Source: Elymus sibiricus (Eukaryota > Streptophyta > Magnoliopsida > Poales > Poaceae). Taken from it: a stretch of 64,000 nt of DNA. The stretch lies in NCBI GenBank assembly GCA_039707655.1, contig CM077665.1:294194205-294258204 (forward strand), written 5' to 3'. Positions within the stretch are counted from its first letter, which is position 1. Every line of letters starts with the position of its first letter. The translations under genes and the position numbers were made by a program. Shown piece by piece: positions 12,455-23,189 of this stretch. The notes under the pieces were generated by a model that worked only from the letters and a program-made list of their open reading frames with translations, was not told the origin of the DNA and did not search any database.

Positions 12455-12786
12455 CTAAGTGTAATAGGGCCGAAGGTGAGAAATATTCCATGGCCGAGTA
12501 GTTTCTTCTCCGGAAGTATATGAATCTTCACTGATGTCAAACAAGTAGTATGACCAATTGTTGAGGTTTTTACTGATAACAAAAGGTCCTTCCCAAGGTG
12601 GTGAGAGCTTATGCATTCCTGTCTGATCTTGAATCAATCGGAGCACTAAGTCGCCTTCCTGAAAAAGTCCCGCCGTGAATCCTGCGGCCGTGATAGTGAC
12701 GCAAATCTTGCTGATATATAGCAGATCGAGCTGACGCGAGGTCACGCTCTTCTTCCAAGGCATCCAAGGAATCCTGACGCGCCTGC
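12455..12786 (-). pseudogene. Gypsy integrase C-terminus, element B (distal fragment)
   Basis: C-terminal chromodomain-like/GPF region of a Gypsy integrase: GDLVLRLIQ, then HKLSPPWEGPFVI, ending in the typical RPWNISHLRPYYT. It is the continuation of the integrase at 22357-23189. The two parts were separated when the Copia element at 12787-22351 inserted; both junctions carry the duplicated pentamer CCTGC. The fragment ends at a normal stop at 12455. It cannot be expressed as one protein in this state. Confidence 0.88.
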
Positions 12787-14306
12787 TGTAGGACCGAATG
12801 TATGTCTAGAGGGGAGGGTCATTAGACTACTTGACCAAATAAAGATTCTACCTTTTCCCAAATTTTAGAGTTGGCAGATTTTAGCATTTCATGGCAAGTC
12901 AAGTACACCCTACACATGCATGTCTAAGAGTATAGCAGCGGAAAGTAACAACAAGCATGAGTAGAAAGGATAGGGTAGGAGGATCAAACACAATTGTAGA
13001 CACGATGATTTTTCCCGTGGTTTCGATAGGTGGTGCTATCGTACATCCACGTTTATGGAGTCTTCAACCCACGGAGGGTAACGGTCGCGAGAGTCCATGG
13101 AGGTCTCCACCCATAAGGGTCCACGAAGTAGCAACCTTGACTATTCCATAACGGCTTCCATCCACGAAGGACTAGCCTCACTATGGGTAGATCTTCACGA
13201 AGTAGGCGATCTCCTTGCCCTTACAAACTTCTTGGTTCAACTCCACAACACGAAGTAGGAGGCTCCCAAGCAACACCTAACCAATCTAGGAGGCACCACC
13301 CTCCAAAAGGTAATAGGCTCGGCAATGATGATGAACTCCTTGCTCTTGTGCTTCAAGATGATAGACTCCTCAACACACAATCACTCTCTCACAGATTTGG
13401 CTTGGTGGAAGAGATGGGATTGGTGGAAAGCAACTTGGGGAGGCTAGAAATCAAGATCCATATGGTTGGAGTGGATGATCTTGACCTCAACACAAGGGTA
13501 GGTGGCTCTCTCTCAGAAAACTGGATGGGGCAAGTATGGAATAGTTTTGAGTGCTTCTCTTTTCGAGTGGGTGGTGGTGAAGGGGTATATTTAGGCATCC
13601 CCAAAAATCCAACCATTACACACAAAATGACCAACTCGGTGACACCGATGTGTTAATCTCAGTGGTACCGAAGTGACCAAAAGGTGGCAACTTTTGAATC
13701 TCGGTGAGATCGATATAGGAAACTCGGTTGCACCGATAAGGTGACCAACGGTCAGATTGCCCATTCTCGGTGATGCCGATCCAACAATCTCGGTGGTACC
13801 GATATTGTGAATTTGCGTAACAGAAAGTTAGCAACCTAAACTCGGTGGCACCGAAGCAGAATCGGTTGCACCGAAAGGCTAGGGTTTGGCTTAGGTCTGT
13901 CTGAGTATGGGAATCGGTGGCACCGAGTGGAAAGTGTTGGTTGCACCGATTTTGGATATTTAACTTTGGACAGACTTTTGTGGAAGAGCTTGTGGGTGTT
14001 TTTTGTGACTATCACTTGTGCACGTATGAGCATTTTGTTCACCAACAATACCTTACCCCCTTTTAATAGTATTGGCTTTCCTATGGACTCAAGGTGATTT
14101 CTCAGAAAGTAAAATGTAGAGTCCTCTTGCTTGAAGCTTTGCCAATCCATTTCCTTGCATCTTGGGGTATTTCCACAATCTCCACAATCCTTTTGCCAAT
14201 CCTATCATTGAACTTTTTCTGAAATATACTTAGTGGAAACATTAGTTCAATGACTTATATGTTGTTATTAATTACCAAAACCACCAAGGGAGCAAATGTG
14301 CTTTCA
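12787..14306 (-). repeat. 3' LTR of the Copia element
   Basis: Contains ten copies of the imperfect palindrome TCGGTNNNACCGA between 13633 and 13960. A TATA-like stretch sits near 13586-13595, weakened relative to the other LTR (TATATTTA against TATATATA). Long open frames inside it are by-products of LTR sequence. Confidence 0.92.
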
Positions 14307-14778
14307 ATCTCCCCCTTTTTGGTAATTGATGACAACATATAGATCAAAGCTTCGACATATGATATAATCAATGAATGTAATCGTCGCTTTGAGAAGTATG
14401 TGATAAGCAAGAGCTCCCCCTAAATTTGTGCATTATTTTAAATTTGCGTTTGAATGCAAATGCACAATTGATTAGGTACATGGGGCACTTCTTCCATGTC
14501 ACATACAACTTGGTGGTGTGCGAGAATAATAAGAGTGAACATCATAGCACAACACAATCAAGCAAAGGTGAAAGATCATCTCATAAGTAGCATAATGATA
14601 GGAAATAGTAGCAGTGCACATTAAGCATATGATCAAAACACCAACAAACGTGTATCACAAGCAACCAAAAGATCGAAAAAGCAATAAAAACCAAACGCTC
14701 TCTCACTCGAAGCCTAAAGATCTATATACACTTCTCCCCCTTTGGCAACAAGTTACCAAAAAGTTCAAAGGCATATAT
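14307..14778 (-). promoter_or_regulatory. Polypurine tract and 3' untranslated region of the Copia element
   Basis: On the minus strand CCAAAAAGGGGGAGAT (14322-14307) abuts the 3' LTR and is the primary PPT. Further AGGGGGAG-type tracts lie at 14412-14420 and 14731-14741, an arrangement known as multiple PPTs in Sireviruses. Confidence 0.8.
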
Positions 14779-16908
14779 CTAAGCGTTCTTGGGCTGATCT
14801 CCTCCGGTTGTTGATGAAGGAGTCGTGAGAACAGCGTCGGCGAAGATCTCTGCAGATGTCGTGGATGGAGTTGGAGTGGCAACTGGAGGAACTGATGGAG
14901 CTGATGTAGCTGAGGTGACAGTAGCAGGAGCTGATGAAGAGGGCCTCAAGTCTGGAGCTTGGACAGTGGCTGATCTGGCCTGGGTGGTGAAGTGTGTGCC
15001 TGGCCTGAGAGGTGAGTCATCCTCATCATCATCATCATCATCATCATCTGAAGAATGAGGAAGAGGCACAGAGTCAACTTCCTTCTTGAGCTCATTGACT
15101 GTCTTGGTCAGCCCATCCACCTTATCATTAAGGGTCTTGATCCTGTTCTCAAAGATCCTGACAAGACTGTTTTGGTTGTCCAAAATGTCCTTAATGTCCT
15201 TCTGCATGCCCTGAACTGATGAGATCAACAGATCCATTTGCTCATTCCTGGATCTAGGGACCTGAGCACTAGTGGCTCTAGCTGCCTCTGCCTCTGCCTG
15301 TGCCTGAGCTGCAGCTGATGTGGGATGTTCTGGATCCATCACCACAATGTTGTCCTCTAAATCTGGCTGTAGGGGCAAGTGGGGTCTGTCTAGAGCAAAG
15401 ATGTGCTTCTCCAGCTTGGAGTTGATGAGCATCTGGATATAGGGTGCATAGCAGCAAGAGCGCTTCTGATCAGCAGCAACCCTCTTCACTGTCTCAACAA
15501 TCAAGTCCATGGCTCTAATCCTGGTGTGTCTGTCAAGATGGATTAGCATGTTGATGGAGTAGCCTCGGATCATCTTGTCATCTCCTGACTTGGGCATCAA
15601 AGTATGCCTCAGAATGGTGTTCATGGTACGAAGGCCAGCCTGGAGAAAGTAGATGTATCCTAACTTGTGAGACTTCACATGAGCAGCAGGGATCTCATTG
15701 TACATGTTAGCCATAGCATTGTGGCTCTCCTTGGATTCTGAGTAGACATCCAAGTCACCATCCTGTACCTCTAGGACTCCCAAGATTGCAGCCCATTCAT
15801 CAACAGTGGACTCATATCTTGCTCCTTCAGTCATCCATACAATCCTACCATCTCCATATAAATGAGCAGTGGAGTAGAATTGCATGATCATCTCATCATT
15901 CCATGATATAAACTCTCTGCCAACAAACTCATCCAAGCCAATGCAGTGAAAGTTGTCTTGAACACTTGGAAAGTAGTCTTCATTCTCCATAATGAATTTC
16001 CAGTCCACATATCTCATGTCACTCACAGCTGGACTCTTGTCAAATAGCACAGTTTCATAGAAATCCTGTTGCTCCTTGGTATAGAATCTGTAGTCCACAG
16101 CTGTCTTCCTCCTCTAGGCATATGGATCAGCAGCTCTCCATGCCCTCAAACCAGAATCCTTCCTCTTCTTCATATCTTCAGCAAGTGGATAGCTGGCATT
16201 ATGTACTGGAAGGTGTGGTCTAAGCTTCATCAAAGCAGACATAGCATCTTCATCCTCAACTCTGGAGGTAGTTCCCTTGTTCTTTTCAGAAGCAGGAATT
16301 TGTCTGGACAACCTCTTGGGCTTTTCAGCAGCAGCCTTCTTGGGGACAGACTTGGTGCTCTTGGATGTGCCAGTCTTTGGCATAGCATCAGCCATAAGCT
16401 TCTTTTTCTTCTTGGGAGGGGCCTTCTCAACATGTTCTTCCTCCTCCTCAGCAGCAGCACCAGCAGCCTCCTCAGGGTCCTCAAACATGGAGGTTTGCCT
16501 GCCAACAACATAAACAATCCTCTTCCTAGCTCTCTTCTTCTCCCCTGCCTTCTTAGGCATAGACTTCCTTGGGGGCTCAACAGTCATGGTAGCTCTAGCA
16601 CTCTCAGGTGCTCTCATAGCTTCAGAGCTAGCGTACTCCTTCCTGACAGCTCTCCTTGAAGAGGTAGCTTCATTTGCAGACTTCTTTGCAGCCTTCTCTT
16701 GCTTCTTGGCAAGAATCTCCTCTGGCACAAAATCTGAATCCTCCTCATCTGAATTCAACTTCTTCCTGGCTCTTGTAGCAGCCTAGGGCAACCCATGAGA
16801 ACTGGGAGTGCCTGGATCTGAAGAGGAACTGGACTCAGGACTAGTGCCTGAACTCATGACAATGTTCTCCTCTTGGAAGTTGTTCTCACTGTCCTCAGCA
16901 CTTGACAT
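14779..16908 (-). pseudogene. Env-like / plant-transposon-protein ORF of the Copia element
   Basis: A third ORF downstream of the gag, about 709 codons from ATG 16906-16908, in one frame but with TAG at 16783-16785 and 16114-16116. The N-terminal third is basic and Lys/Ala-rich with acidic patches. The middle, around FISWNDEMIMQFYSTAHLYG, resembles the putative plant transposon protein domain (Transposase_32 style). The C-terminal third has a coiled coil (about 15080-15230), an Asp run encoded by an ATC/TCA microsatellite (15019-15050) and a Thr/Ser/Pro-rich tail. Sireviruses often carry an env-like ORF in this position. I see no convincing signal peptide or transmembrane helix, so an envelope role is not supported by the sequence. 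The two stops make it a pseudogene. Confidence 0.75.
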
Positions 16909-17033
16909 ATTGACCCTGTGAATAGAGTATAGAGGACCAGAAGAAGATGAGTCATCACAAACTACAGCTGTTTTTGAAAGTTTGAACCAAAGATTCTCAA
17001 GGTTTACATTCTGTCATATGAAGATCGGTACAG

Positions 17034-17712
17034 CCGAAGCAAAGATTTCGGTGCTACCGAGACTGACTTTCTCTTTAACAGAAACTTGGCACTCCTTTCG
17101 GTGAGACCGAAAAGGAGTACTCGGTTTCACCGAGATAGTTCTCAGCAGCACAGATTGGCAAATCGGTGACACCGATCTGTTTGCTCCGGTTCCACCGAGT
17201 TCCATCGGGCGGACGGTAAACCCTAGAAAATCAATCATTCGCTATCTACTGGAAGTTTTAGAGGATAGAAGGGTTTGCAATCAGTGGCTTAGAGATAAAA
17301 TCAACTTCATTACGCAAGAATCAGACGGGGAGCGCAAGAAGAATCGAATCCGTACCCTAGCTTGGCGACGGATCCGCTACGGCGGCGACGGCGGCGAAGA
17401 TGCCCGTCGACGGCGAGGATCCCAGTGGCGGAGGAGCACGGGGAGACAAGGGCGACGACTAGGGGGTCCTTTTGCGGCAGCTTAGGGTTTGGGGCGCGAC
17501 GGTTTGAAGATTGAATTTCGAAATGTCGGGTCCACAACATATATACCCCTCACTGTCGGTGTCACCGATTCTAAATTTTCGGTGTCACCGAGTTCCTCAA
17601 CTGTCAGCTGACAGGGAAACCGAGAATATGGAATCAGTAGTACCGAGATTGAAAACCAGATCAACCCTAGGCATTCGGTGAGACCGAGAATTTTGGGTTG
17701 GTTCCACCGAGA
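17034..17712 (-). promoter_or_regulatory. Internal LTR-like promoter module upstream of the env-like ORF
   Basis: Eleven TCGGTNNNACCGA-type palindromes occur in two groups (17556-17712 and 17034-17200). Between them, on the minus strand, is TATATA at 17545-17540 followed by a GC-rich leader. The real LTRs have the same order: palindromes first, TATA just downstream (21683 then 21633-21640). The module is ~130 bp upstream of the env-like start. Promoter activity is inferred from this architecture. Confidence 0.55.
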
Positions 17713-18594
17713 TGCACTTGGGAGGTTTTAATGGTCATTCCTTGTTGATACGGAACTCCGAGTGCTCCACACACAGAGGGATCGAAAAGTACTTGTTCAA
17801 GTTTTGTGATGCAGCACGAATGGAATATGAGGTGAGAAAGCATAGATAGCTAGAGAGTGGTCCTAGGCATTCTTGTCCATCCAATTGACAAAAGATAAAT
17901 CAAAAGCCAAATAGCAACAATTGGATGTCCTCGAATGAGAAAATAAATGTAGACCAACATGCTCACACAATAAGATGTCAAATGAAATCATGACAAACGT
18001 GCACATACATACTAGCATCTAACAAGCACTTGGTCGATGACGAAGTCATCTATATATGAGTATATTGACTTAGGAGCCAAGTAAGAATACTTGATCATAG
18101 GTCATACTCATCGTTTAAGCACAAGTGGGGTTACCACTTTTACATAAAGCATTTAATGTTGTCACATGCTAAGAGATGCTTTAACTCAAGTCTTAGAGTA
18201 AAGCTCCCCCTTGATGTGACATCCCCCCATAAGAGGGATAAACTAACCTTGGGTTTTGTCGATGAAGACTTCATGTTGGTGAGGTAGTGGTGGATGCTCA
18301 AGGTTGATGAAGATCACCAAGAGTTGGGACCATCCTTGTTGTTTCCTTCCTCTTCTCACCTACATGGGTTAGTCCCAACACACAAGAGACAAATACAAGG
18401 ATATCTATGGACATGGAGTGCAAAGCATGTGTAATGATGTCCATTGATTTGTTGATTACCTTGTCCCTTGCTTACCTTTGAGGGAATGTGTGACTCCTTA
18501 AACTATTGCATAGAGTTGATGTTGATTGCAATTAGTTCTTGCGAATAACAAATGTGAGTGAATTTCATTGGCGAAGTCACCCCTCAAGAACTCT
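17713..18594 (-). other. Non-coding stretch where pol would be expected
   Basis: Lies directly downstream of the gag stop. No protease, integrase or RT motif is visible in any frame. It holds PPT-like tracts (AAGGGGGAGC on the minus strand near 18206-18215 and a G run near 18224-18229), so it looks like terminal-region DNA rather than pol remains. Confidence 0.6.
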
Positions 18595-20781
18595 CTAGTT
18601 CTTCTTCTTGGGGACCCACATCAAGTTGATGGGGATCCTTGGTATTGAAGTAGCCTTTGTAGAAGTTGAGCTTGAAGTAGCCTTGGGAACCCACTCCACC
18701 AAAGCTAGGGATTCATCTTCATATGAGTCAATGTCCTCTTGAAGTTTGTTCTTGCCCTTGTGCTTGTGGTCTTGTGGTGGAAGGTCATCTTGAGTGTTTG
18801 TTCCCTTGGGAAGAGTATTTTCATACTTCTCCTTTTGAGGAACAAACTTGGGCTTGGGGTATTGACCTTCTTCCCATTCAACTCCATTAGCGTTGAAGTA
18901 GCCAACACCATGGTTCTTTCGGTATCCTCCGTGCTTGCGTACAATTTCCTCAAATTGCTTACACCCGGCAAGACTCTTGTAGATACCTTTCTCTATAATT
19001 CCTTTCAATAAAGCATTTTCTTGCTCAAGTGTAACTTGGAAAAGAGAATCCTCATTAGTGGAATCAATAGAACTACTAGAAGCAACATCATTAGGTTTGG
19101 CATTTTTATTGTTGCTACTAGATGAAGAACCTTTCTTGCCTTTGTTACTAGTTTTCTTAGATTTAACTTGAGGCATGAATGTAGACAAGAGTAGTCGTTT
19201 GGCTAGATAAGATGAAGTCTTCTTTCGGAGATCGTCATTGATAGCTTTAAGAAACTCATGCTCTTGCTCCAAGTTGAGCTTCTCGAAGCGTAGCTTCTCA
19301 TGAGTTCTTACAAGCTCTCTATGATCTTCAAGAGTAGATTCATGAGCTAAATTAAGAGTGTTTAGTTCTTTAGTTAGTTGTTCTATTTTCATCTTATCAT
19401 CATCAATTGACTTATCTTGACTAGCATGAGAATTATCAAGTTCATTTTGACTAACATCACTAGTTTTATCAAAGAGCAAGTCATCATCACAAAGCAAATC
19501 ATCTTCATCACTATCGAAGTCAAGATACTCGGGGTGTGATACCTTGGGGACTTTAGCCATGAAGCCACTTCCACTCCCTTCGTTTGGTGAATCAAATAGA
19601 TCATAGGAGTTGGTAGTCACTAGAGCAATTCCGGCAACACCATCATCTTTACTATAGTCGGAGTCGGAGTGATAGCTTCTCTCGGAGTTGTTGTCGGAGT
19701 CGGAGCCGGAAACCCATTCACCAACATGAGCTTGATGTTTTCTTCTTGTGTAGCTCTTGGTGTACTTGTCCTTCTTCTCCGAATCTCTACTTCTCTTTGA
19801 GGGTCTTCGTTCATAACGATCATCTCTACTCCTTCTCTCTCTTTGAGGTGATTCATTCCTTGAGCTTCGTCTTCGAGGTGACTCTTCTCTTCGTTTGTAG
19901 GGAGCCGTGCACTCATTGGAGTAGTGTTCAGGCTTCCCACAATTGTAGCAATTGCGGTCATGACTTGACGAACGCTTCTCATCATATCTTGAGTTGGAGC
20001 TTCGTTCTTTGCCTCTATTCTTGTAGAACTTGTTGAATTTCTTGACCATGAGGCTTATCTCTTCATTAGTGACAAGGTTGTCGCTTGAAGTTGCGGGAGC
20101 ATCACTTGTCGCTTTGTAAGCACCGCTAGACTTGTTGTGAAGCTCTTCCTTGTCTTTGAGTGTCATCTCATGAGCAACAATCCTTCCAATGACTTCCGTA
20201 GGCTTGAGATCTTTGTAGTTGGGCATCATTTGGATCAATGTGCACACGGTGTCGTATCTCTCATCCAAAGCTCTAAGTATCTTCTTGATGATGAATTTGT
20301 CGGTCATTTCTTCGCTTCGTAAGCCGGCAATCTCATTGGTGATGAGAGCTAGCCTAGGGTACATCTCTGCGACTCCTTCACCATCCTTCATCTTGAACTT
20401 GTCAAGCTGACTTTGAAGAACATCTAACTTGGACTCTCTCACGGACTCGCTTCCTTCGTGCATATCAACCAAAGTATCCCAAATCTCTTTTGCATTCTCA
20501 AGACGGCTGATTTTGTTGAATTCTTCGAGGCATAGGCAATTGAAGAGAATGTCGCATGCTTGAGCGTTGTATTGCAACATCTTCAATTCTTCCGCGGTCG
20601 CTTCACGATCCGGTTCCTTTCCATCACTAAAGAATTCACCTTGCAAGCCAACACGAACAACAGCCCAAACGGCGGGGTTATGACCAAGAATATGCATTTT
20701 CATTTTGTGCTTCCAACTAGCAAAATTAGTGCCATCAAAGTACGGACCTCTACGGTGATAATTTCCCTCACTAGATGCCAT
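18595..20781 (-). CDS. gag: Copia gag polyprotein with CCHC zinc knuckle
   Basis: An uninterrupted 728-residue ORF, the only long intact frame in the window. Residues 10-240 look like the DUF4219/UBN2 gag region (YFDGTNFASWKHKMKMH near 14-30). A canonical CCHC knuckle sits at C278, C281, H286 and C291 (CYNCGKPEHYSNEC). Residues 295-345 are Arg/Ser-rich and basic, followed by an acidic Asp/Ser stretch. A coiled coil spans about 460-540. The ORF ends in a basic VPKKKN tail. The start lies just inside the 5' LTR and PBS, as expected for gag. The protein should form particles and bind RNA. Pol is missing, so particles would need enzymes from another element. The intact frame fits the young LTRs. 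Confidence 0.88.
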   Translation of the reverse strand: MASSEGNYHRRGPYFDGTNFASWKHKMKMHILGHNPAVWAVVRVGLQGEFFSDGKEPDREATAEELKMLQYNAQACDILFNCLCLEEFNKISRLENAKEIWDTLVDMHEGSESVRESKLDVLQSQLDKFKMKDGEGVAEMYPRLALITNEIAGLRSEEMTDKFIIKKILRALDERYDTVCTLIQMMPNYKDLKPTEVIGRIVAHEMTLKDKEELHNKSSGAYKATSDAPATSSDNLVTNEEISLMVKKFNKFYKNRGKERSSNSRYDEKRSSSHDRNCYNCGKPEHYSNECTAPYKRREESPRRRSSRNESPQRERRSRDDRYERRPSKRSRDSEKKDKYTKSYTRRKHQAHVGEWVSGSDSDNNSERSYHSDSDYSKDDGVAGIALVTTNSYDLFDSPNEGSGSGFMAKVPKVSHPEYLDFDSDEDDLLCDDDLLFDKTSDVSQNELDNSHASQDKSIDDDKMKIEQLTKELNTLNLAHESTLEDHRELVRTHEKLRFEKLNLEQEHEFLKAINDDLRKKTSSYLAKRLLLSTFMPQVKSKKTSNKGKKGSSSSSNNKNAKPNDVASSSSIDSTNEDSLFQVTLEQENALLKGIIEKGIYKSLAGCKQFEEIVRKHGGYRKNHGVGYFNANGVEWEEGQYPKPKFVPQKEKYENTLPKGTNTQDDLPPQDHKHKGKNKLQEDIDSYEDESLALVEWVPKATSSSTSTKATSIPRIPINLMWVPKKKN

Positions 20782-20820
20782 ACTCTCCTAGGTTGTGAGA
20801 CCAATGCAATGGAGACCAAT

Positions 20821-20832
20821 GCTCTGATACCA
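20821..20832 (-). promoter_or_regulatory. Primer binding site (initiator tRNA-Met type)
   Basis: The minus strand reads TGGTATCAGAGC two bases inside the 5' LTR end. This is the standard plant Copia PBS complementary to the 3' end of initiator tRNA-Met. Confidence 0.95.
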
Positions 20833-20834
20833 CT

Positions 20835-22351
20835 TGTAGGACCGAAAGTATGTCTAGAGGGGGGTTGATTAGACTACTTGACCAAATAAAGATTCTACCT
20901 TTTCCCAAATTTTAGAGTTGGCAGATTTTAGCATTTCATGGCAAGTCAAGTACACCCTACACATGCATGTCTAAGAGTATAGCAGCGGAAAGTAACAACA
21001 AGCATGAGTAGAAAGGATAGGGTAGGAGGATCAAACGCAATTGTAGACACGATGGTTTTTCCCGTGGTTCCGATAAGTGGTGCTATCGTACATCCACGTT
21101 TATGGAGTCTTCAACCCACGGAGGGTAACGGTCGCGAGAGTCCACGGAGGGCTCCACCCATAAGGGTCCACGCTGTAGCAACCTTGACTATTCCATAACG
21201 GCTTCCGTCCACGAAGGACTAGCCTCACTATGGGTAGATCTTCACGAAGTAGGCGATCTCCTTGCCCTTACAAACTTCTTGGTTCAACTCCACAACACAA
21301 AGTAGGAGGCTCCCAAGCAACACCTAACCAATCTAGGAGGCACCACCCTCCAAAAGGTAATAGGCTCGGCAATGATGATGAACTCCTTGCTCTTGTGCTT
21401 CAAGATGATAGACTCCTCAACACACAATCACTCTCTCACAGATTTGGCTTGGTGGAAGAGATGGGATTGGTGGAAAGCAACTTGGGGAGGCTAGAAATCA
21501 AGATCCATATGGTTGGAGTGGATGATCTTGACCTCAACACAAGGGTAGGTGGCTCTCTCTCAGAAAACTGGATGGGGCAAGTATGGAATAGTTCTGAGTG
21601 CTTCTCTTTTCGAGTGGGTGGTGGTGAAGGGGTATATATAGGCATCCCCAAAAATCCAACCGTTACACACAAAATGACCAACTCGGTGACACCGATGTGT
21701 TAATCTCGGTGGTACCGAAGTGACCAAAAGGTGGCAACTTTTGAATCTCGGTGAGACCGATATAGGAAACTCGGTTGCACCGATAAGGTGACCAACGGTC
21801 AGATTGCCCATTCTCGGTGACGCCGATCCTACAATCTCGGTGGTACCGATATTGTGAATTTGCGTAACAGAAAGTTGGCAACCTAAACTCGGTGGCACCG
21901 AAGCAGAATCGGTTGCACCGAAAGGCTAGGGTTTGGCTTAGGTTTGCCTGAGTATGGGAATCGGTGGGACCGAGTGGAAAGTGTTGGTTGCACCGATTTT
22001 GGATATTTGACTTTGGACAGACTTTTGTGGAAGAGCTTGTGGGTGTTTTTGGTGACTCACTTGTGCACGTATGAGCATTTTGTTCACCAACAATACCTTA
22101 CCCCCTTTTAATACTATTGGCTTTCCTATGGAATCAAGGTGATTTCCCACAAAGTAAAATGTAGAGTCCTCTTGCTTGAAGCTTTGCCAATCCATTTCCT
22201 TGCATCCTGGGGTATTTCCACAATCTCCACAATCCTTTTGCCATTCCTATCATTGAACTTTTCCTGAAATATACTTATTGGAAACATTAGTTCAATGACT
22301 TATATGTTGTTATTAATTACCAAAACCACCAAGGGAGCAAATGTGCTTTCA
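20835..22351 (-). repeat. 5' LTR of the Copia element
   Basis: Partner of 12787-14306. It holds ten TCGGTNNNACCGA palindromes (21683-22000) and a TATA box TATATATA at 21633-21640 downstream of them in the direction of transcription. Confidence 0.92.
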
Positions 22352-22356
22352 CCTGC

Positions 22357-23189
22357 TCATTGTCTGCTTCGACATACGCAGTAACTATGGGGGAATCATG
22401 TCGAATATCACTTGGTACCATGGCCTCTGCTCCATAAACAAGAAAAAATGGTGTATATCCGGTGGATCTGTTCGGCGTGGTCCGTATGCTCCAAAGTAAT
22501 GCGGGAAGTTCCTCAGCCCAGCAACCAGGAGTGCGTTGTAAGGGAACCATGAGCCGGGGTTTCATTCCTCTTATGATGTCCTGCTTTGCTCGCTCACCTT
22601 GTCCGTTAGACTGTGGATGAGCAACAACAGATAAGTCAAGCCGGATGTGCTCGTGGTGACAATACTGTTCCATAGCACCCTTGGAGAGGTTTGTGCCGTT
22701 ATAGGTAATAATGCTATGTGGATAGCCAAAACGGAAGATCAACTTCTTCAAAAACTTGACTGCTGTCTTAGCATCACAATTACTCACTGGTTCTGCCTCA
22801 ACCCACTTACTAAACTTATCAACTGCCACCAACAGGTGAGTTTTCTTGTCAGAAGACGGCTTGAACGGGCCTACCATGTCAAGCCCCCAGAGTATGAAGG
22901 GCCAAGTGATTGGAATCATACGCAACTCCTGGGCCAGCACATGAGCTTGTCGAGCGAATTTCTAGCGCCCATCACACTTGCACACAATATCTTCTGCATT
23001 GGCGTGAGCTGTAAGCCAGTAAAACCCGTGACGAAAAGCTTTGGCCACCAAGGATCGTGAGCCGGTGTGGTGACAAAAATCACCCGCGTGGATCTCATTG
23101 AGAATTTCTTGGCCTTCTGAAGGAGAAACACATCGTTGAAACACACCAGTGCTGCTTCGACGGTGTAACTCGCCATTAACTATGGTCAT
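22357..23189 (-). pseudogene. Gypsy integrase (N-terminal and core), element B
   Basis: Starts with a zinc-binding H2C2-like region (HAGDFCHHTGSRSLVAKAF, then a Cys pair, near 23110-22970), followed by a stop. The catalytic core then shows LDMVGPF with the first Asp near 22880. The second motif reads IITYNGTN, so the usual catalytic Asp is replaced by Tyr. The third Glu is present in NGQGERAKQ. The core ends at the Copia insertion point (22351/22352) and continues at 12786. It is in the same frame as the RNase H end. Loss of one catalytic Asp, a stop and the insertion all indicate an inactive enzyme. Confidence 0.85.

Larger units (their letters stand above)
12787..22351 (-). mobile_element. 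Complete Copia (Sirevirus-type) retrotransposon lacking pol
   Basis: Bounded by LTRs of 1520 and 1517 bp (12787-14306 and 20835-22351) that begin TGAAAGCACA and end CCTACA on the minus strand. Flanked by the 5-bp target duplication CCTGC (12782-12786 and 22352-22356). The PBS matches initiator tRNA-Met and the PPT is AAAAAGGGGGAGAT. Order on the minus strand: LTR, gag, a palindrome-rich stretch, env-like ORF, LTR. Protease, integrase, RT and RNase H are absent, so it could only move with help. The LTRs differ by a few percent by eye, mostly transitions, which suggests a fairly recent insertion. Palindromic LTR motifs, repeated PPTs and the extra 3' ORF are Sirevirus traits; Maximus is the likely Triticeae relative. 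Confidence 0.92.

Noticed and set aside
13183..13656. 157-residue ORF, repeated at 21230-21703
   Set aside because: Both lie wholly inside the two LTRs of the Copia element, and their conservation only reflects LTR identity. No domain is recognisable.
13633..13960. Regularly recurring TCGGTNNNACCGA palindromes that resemble a CRISPR-type array
   Set aside because: Repeats are 13 bp, spacers vary, and the array is duplicated in both LTRs. It fits Sirevirus LTR palindromes in a plant genome.
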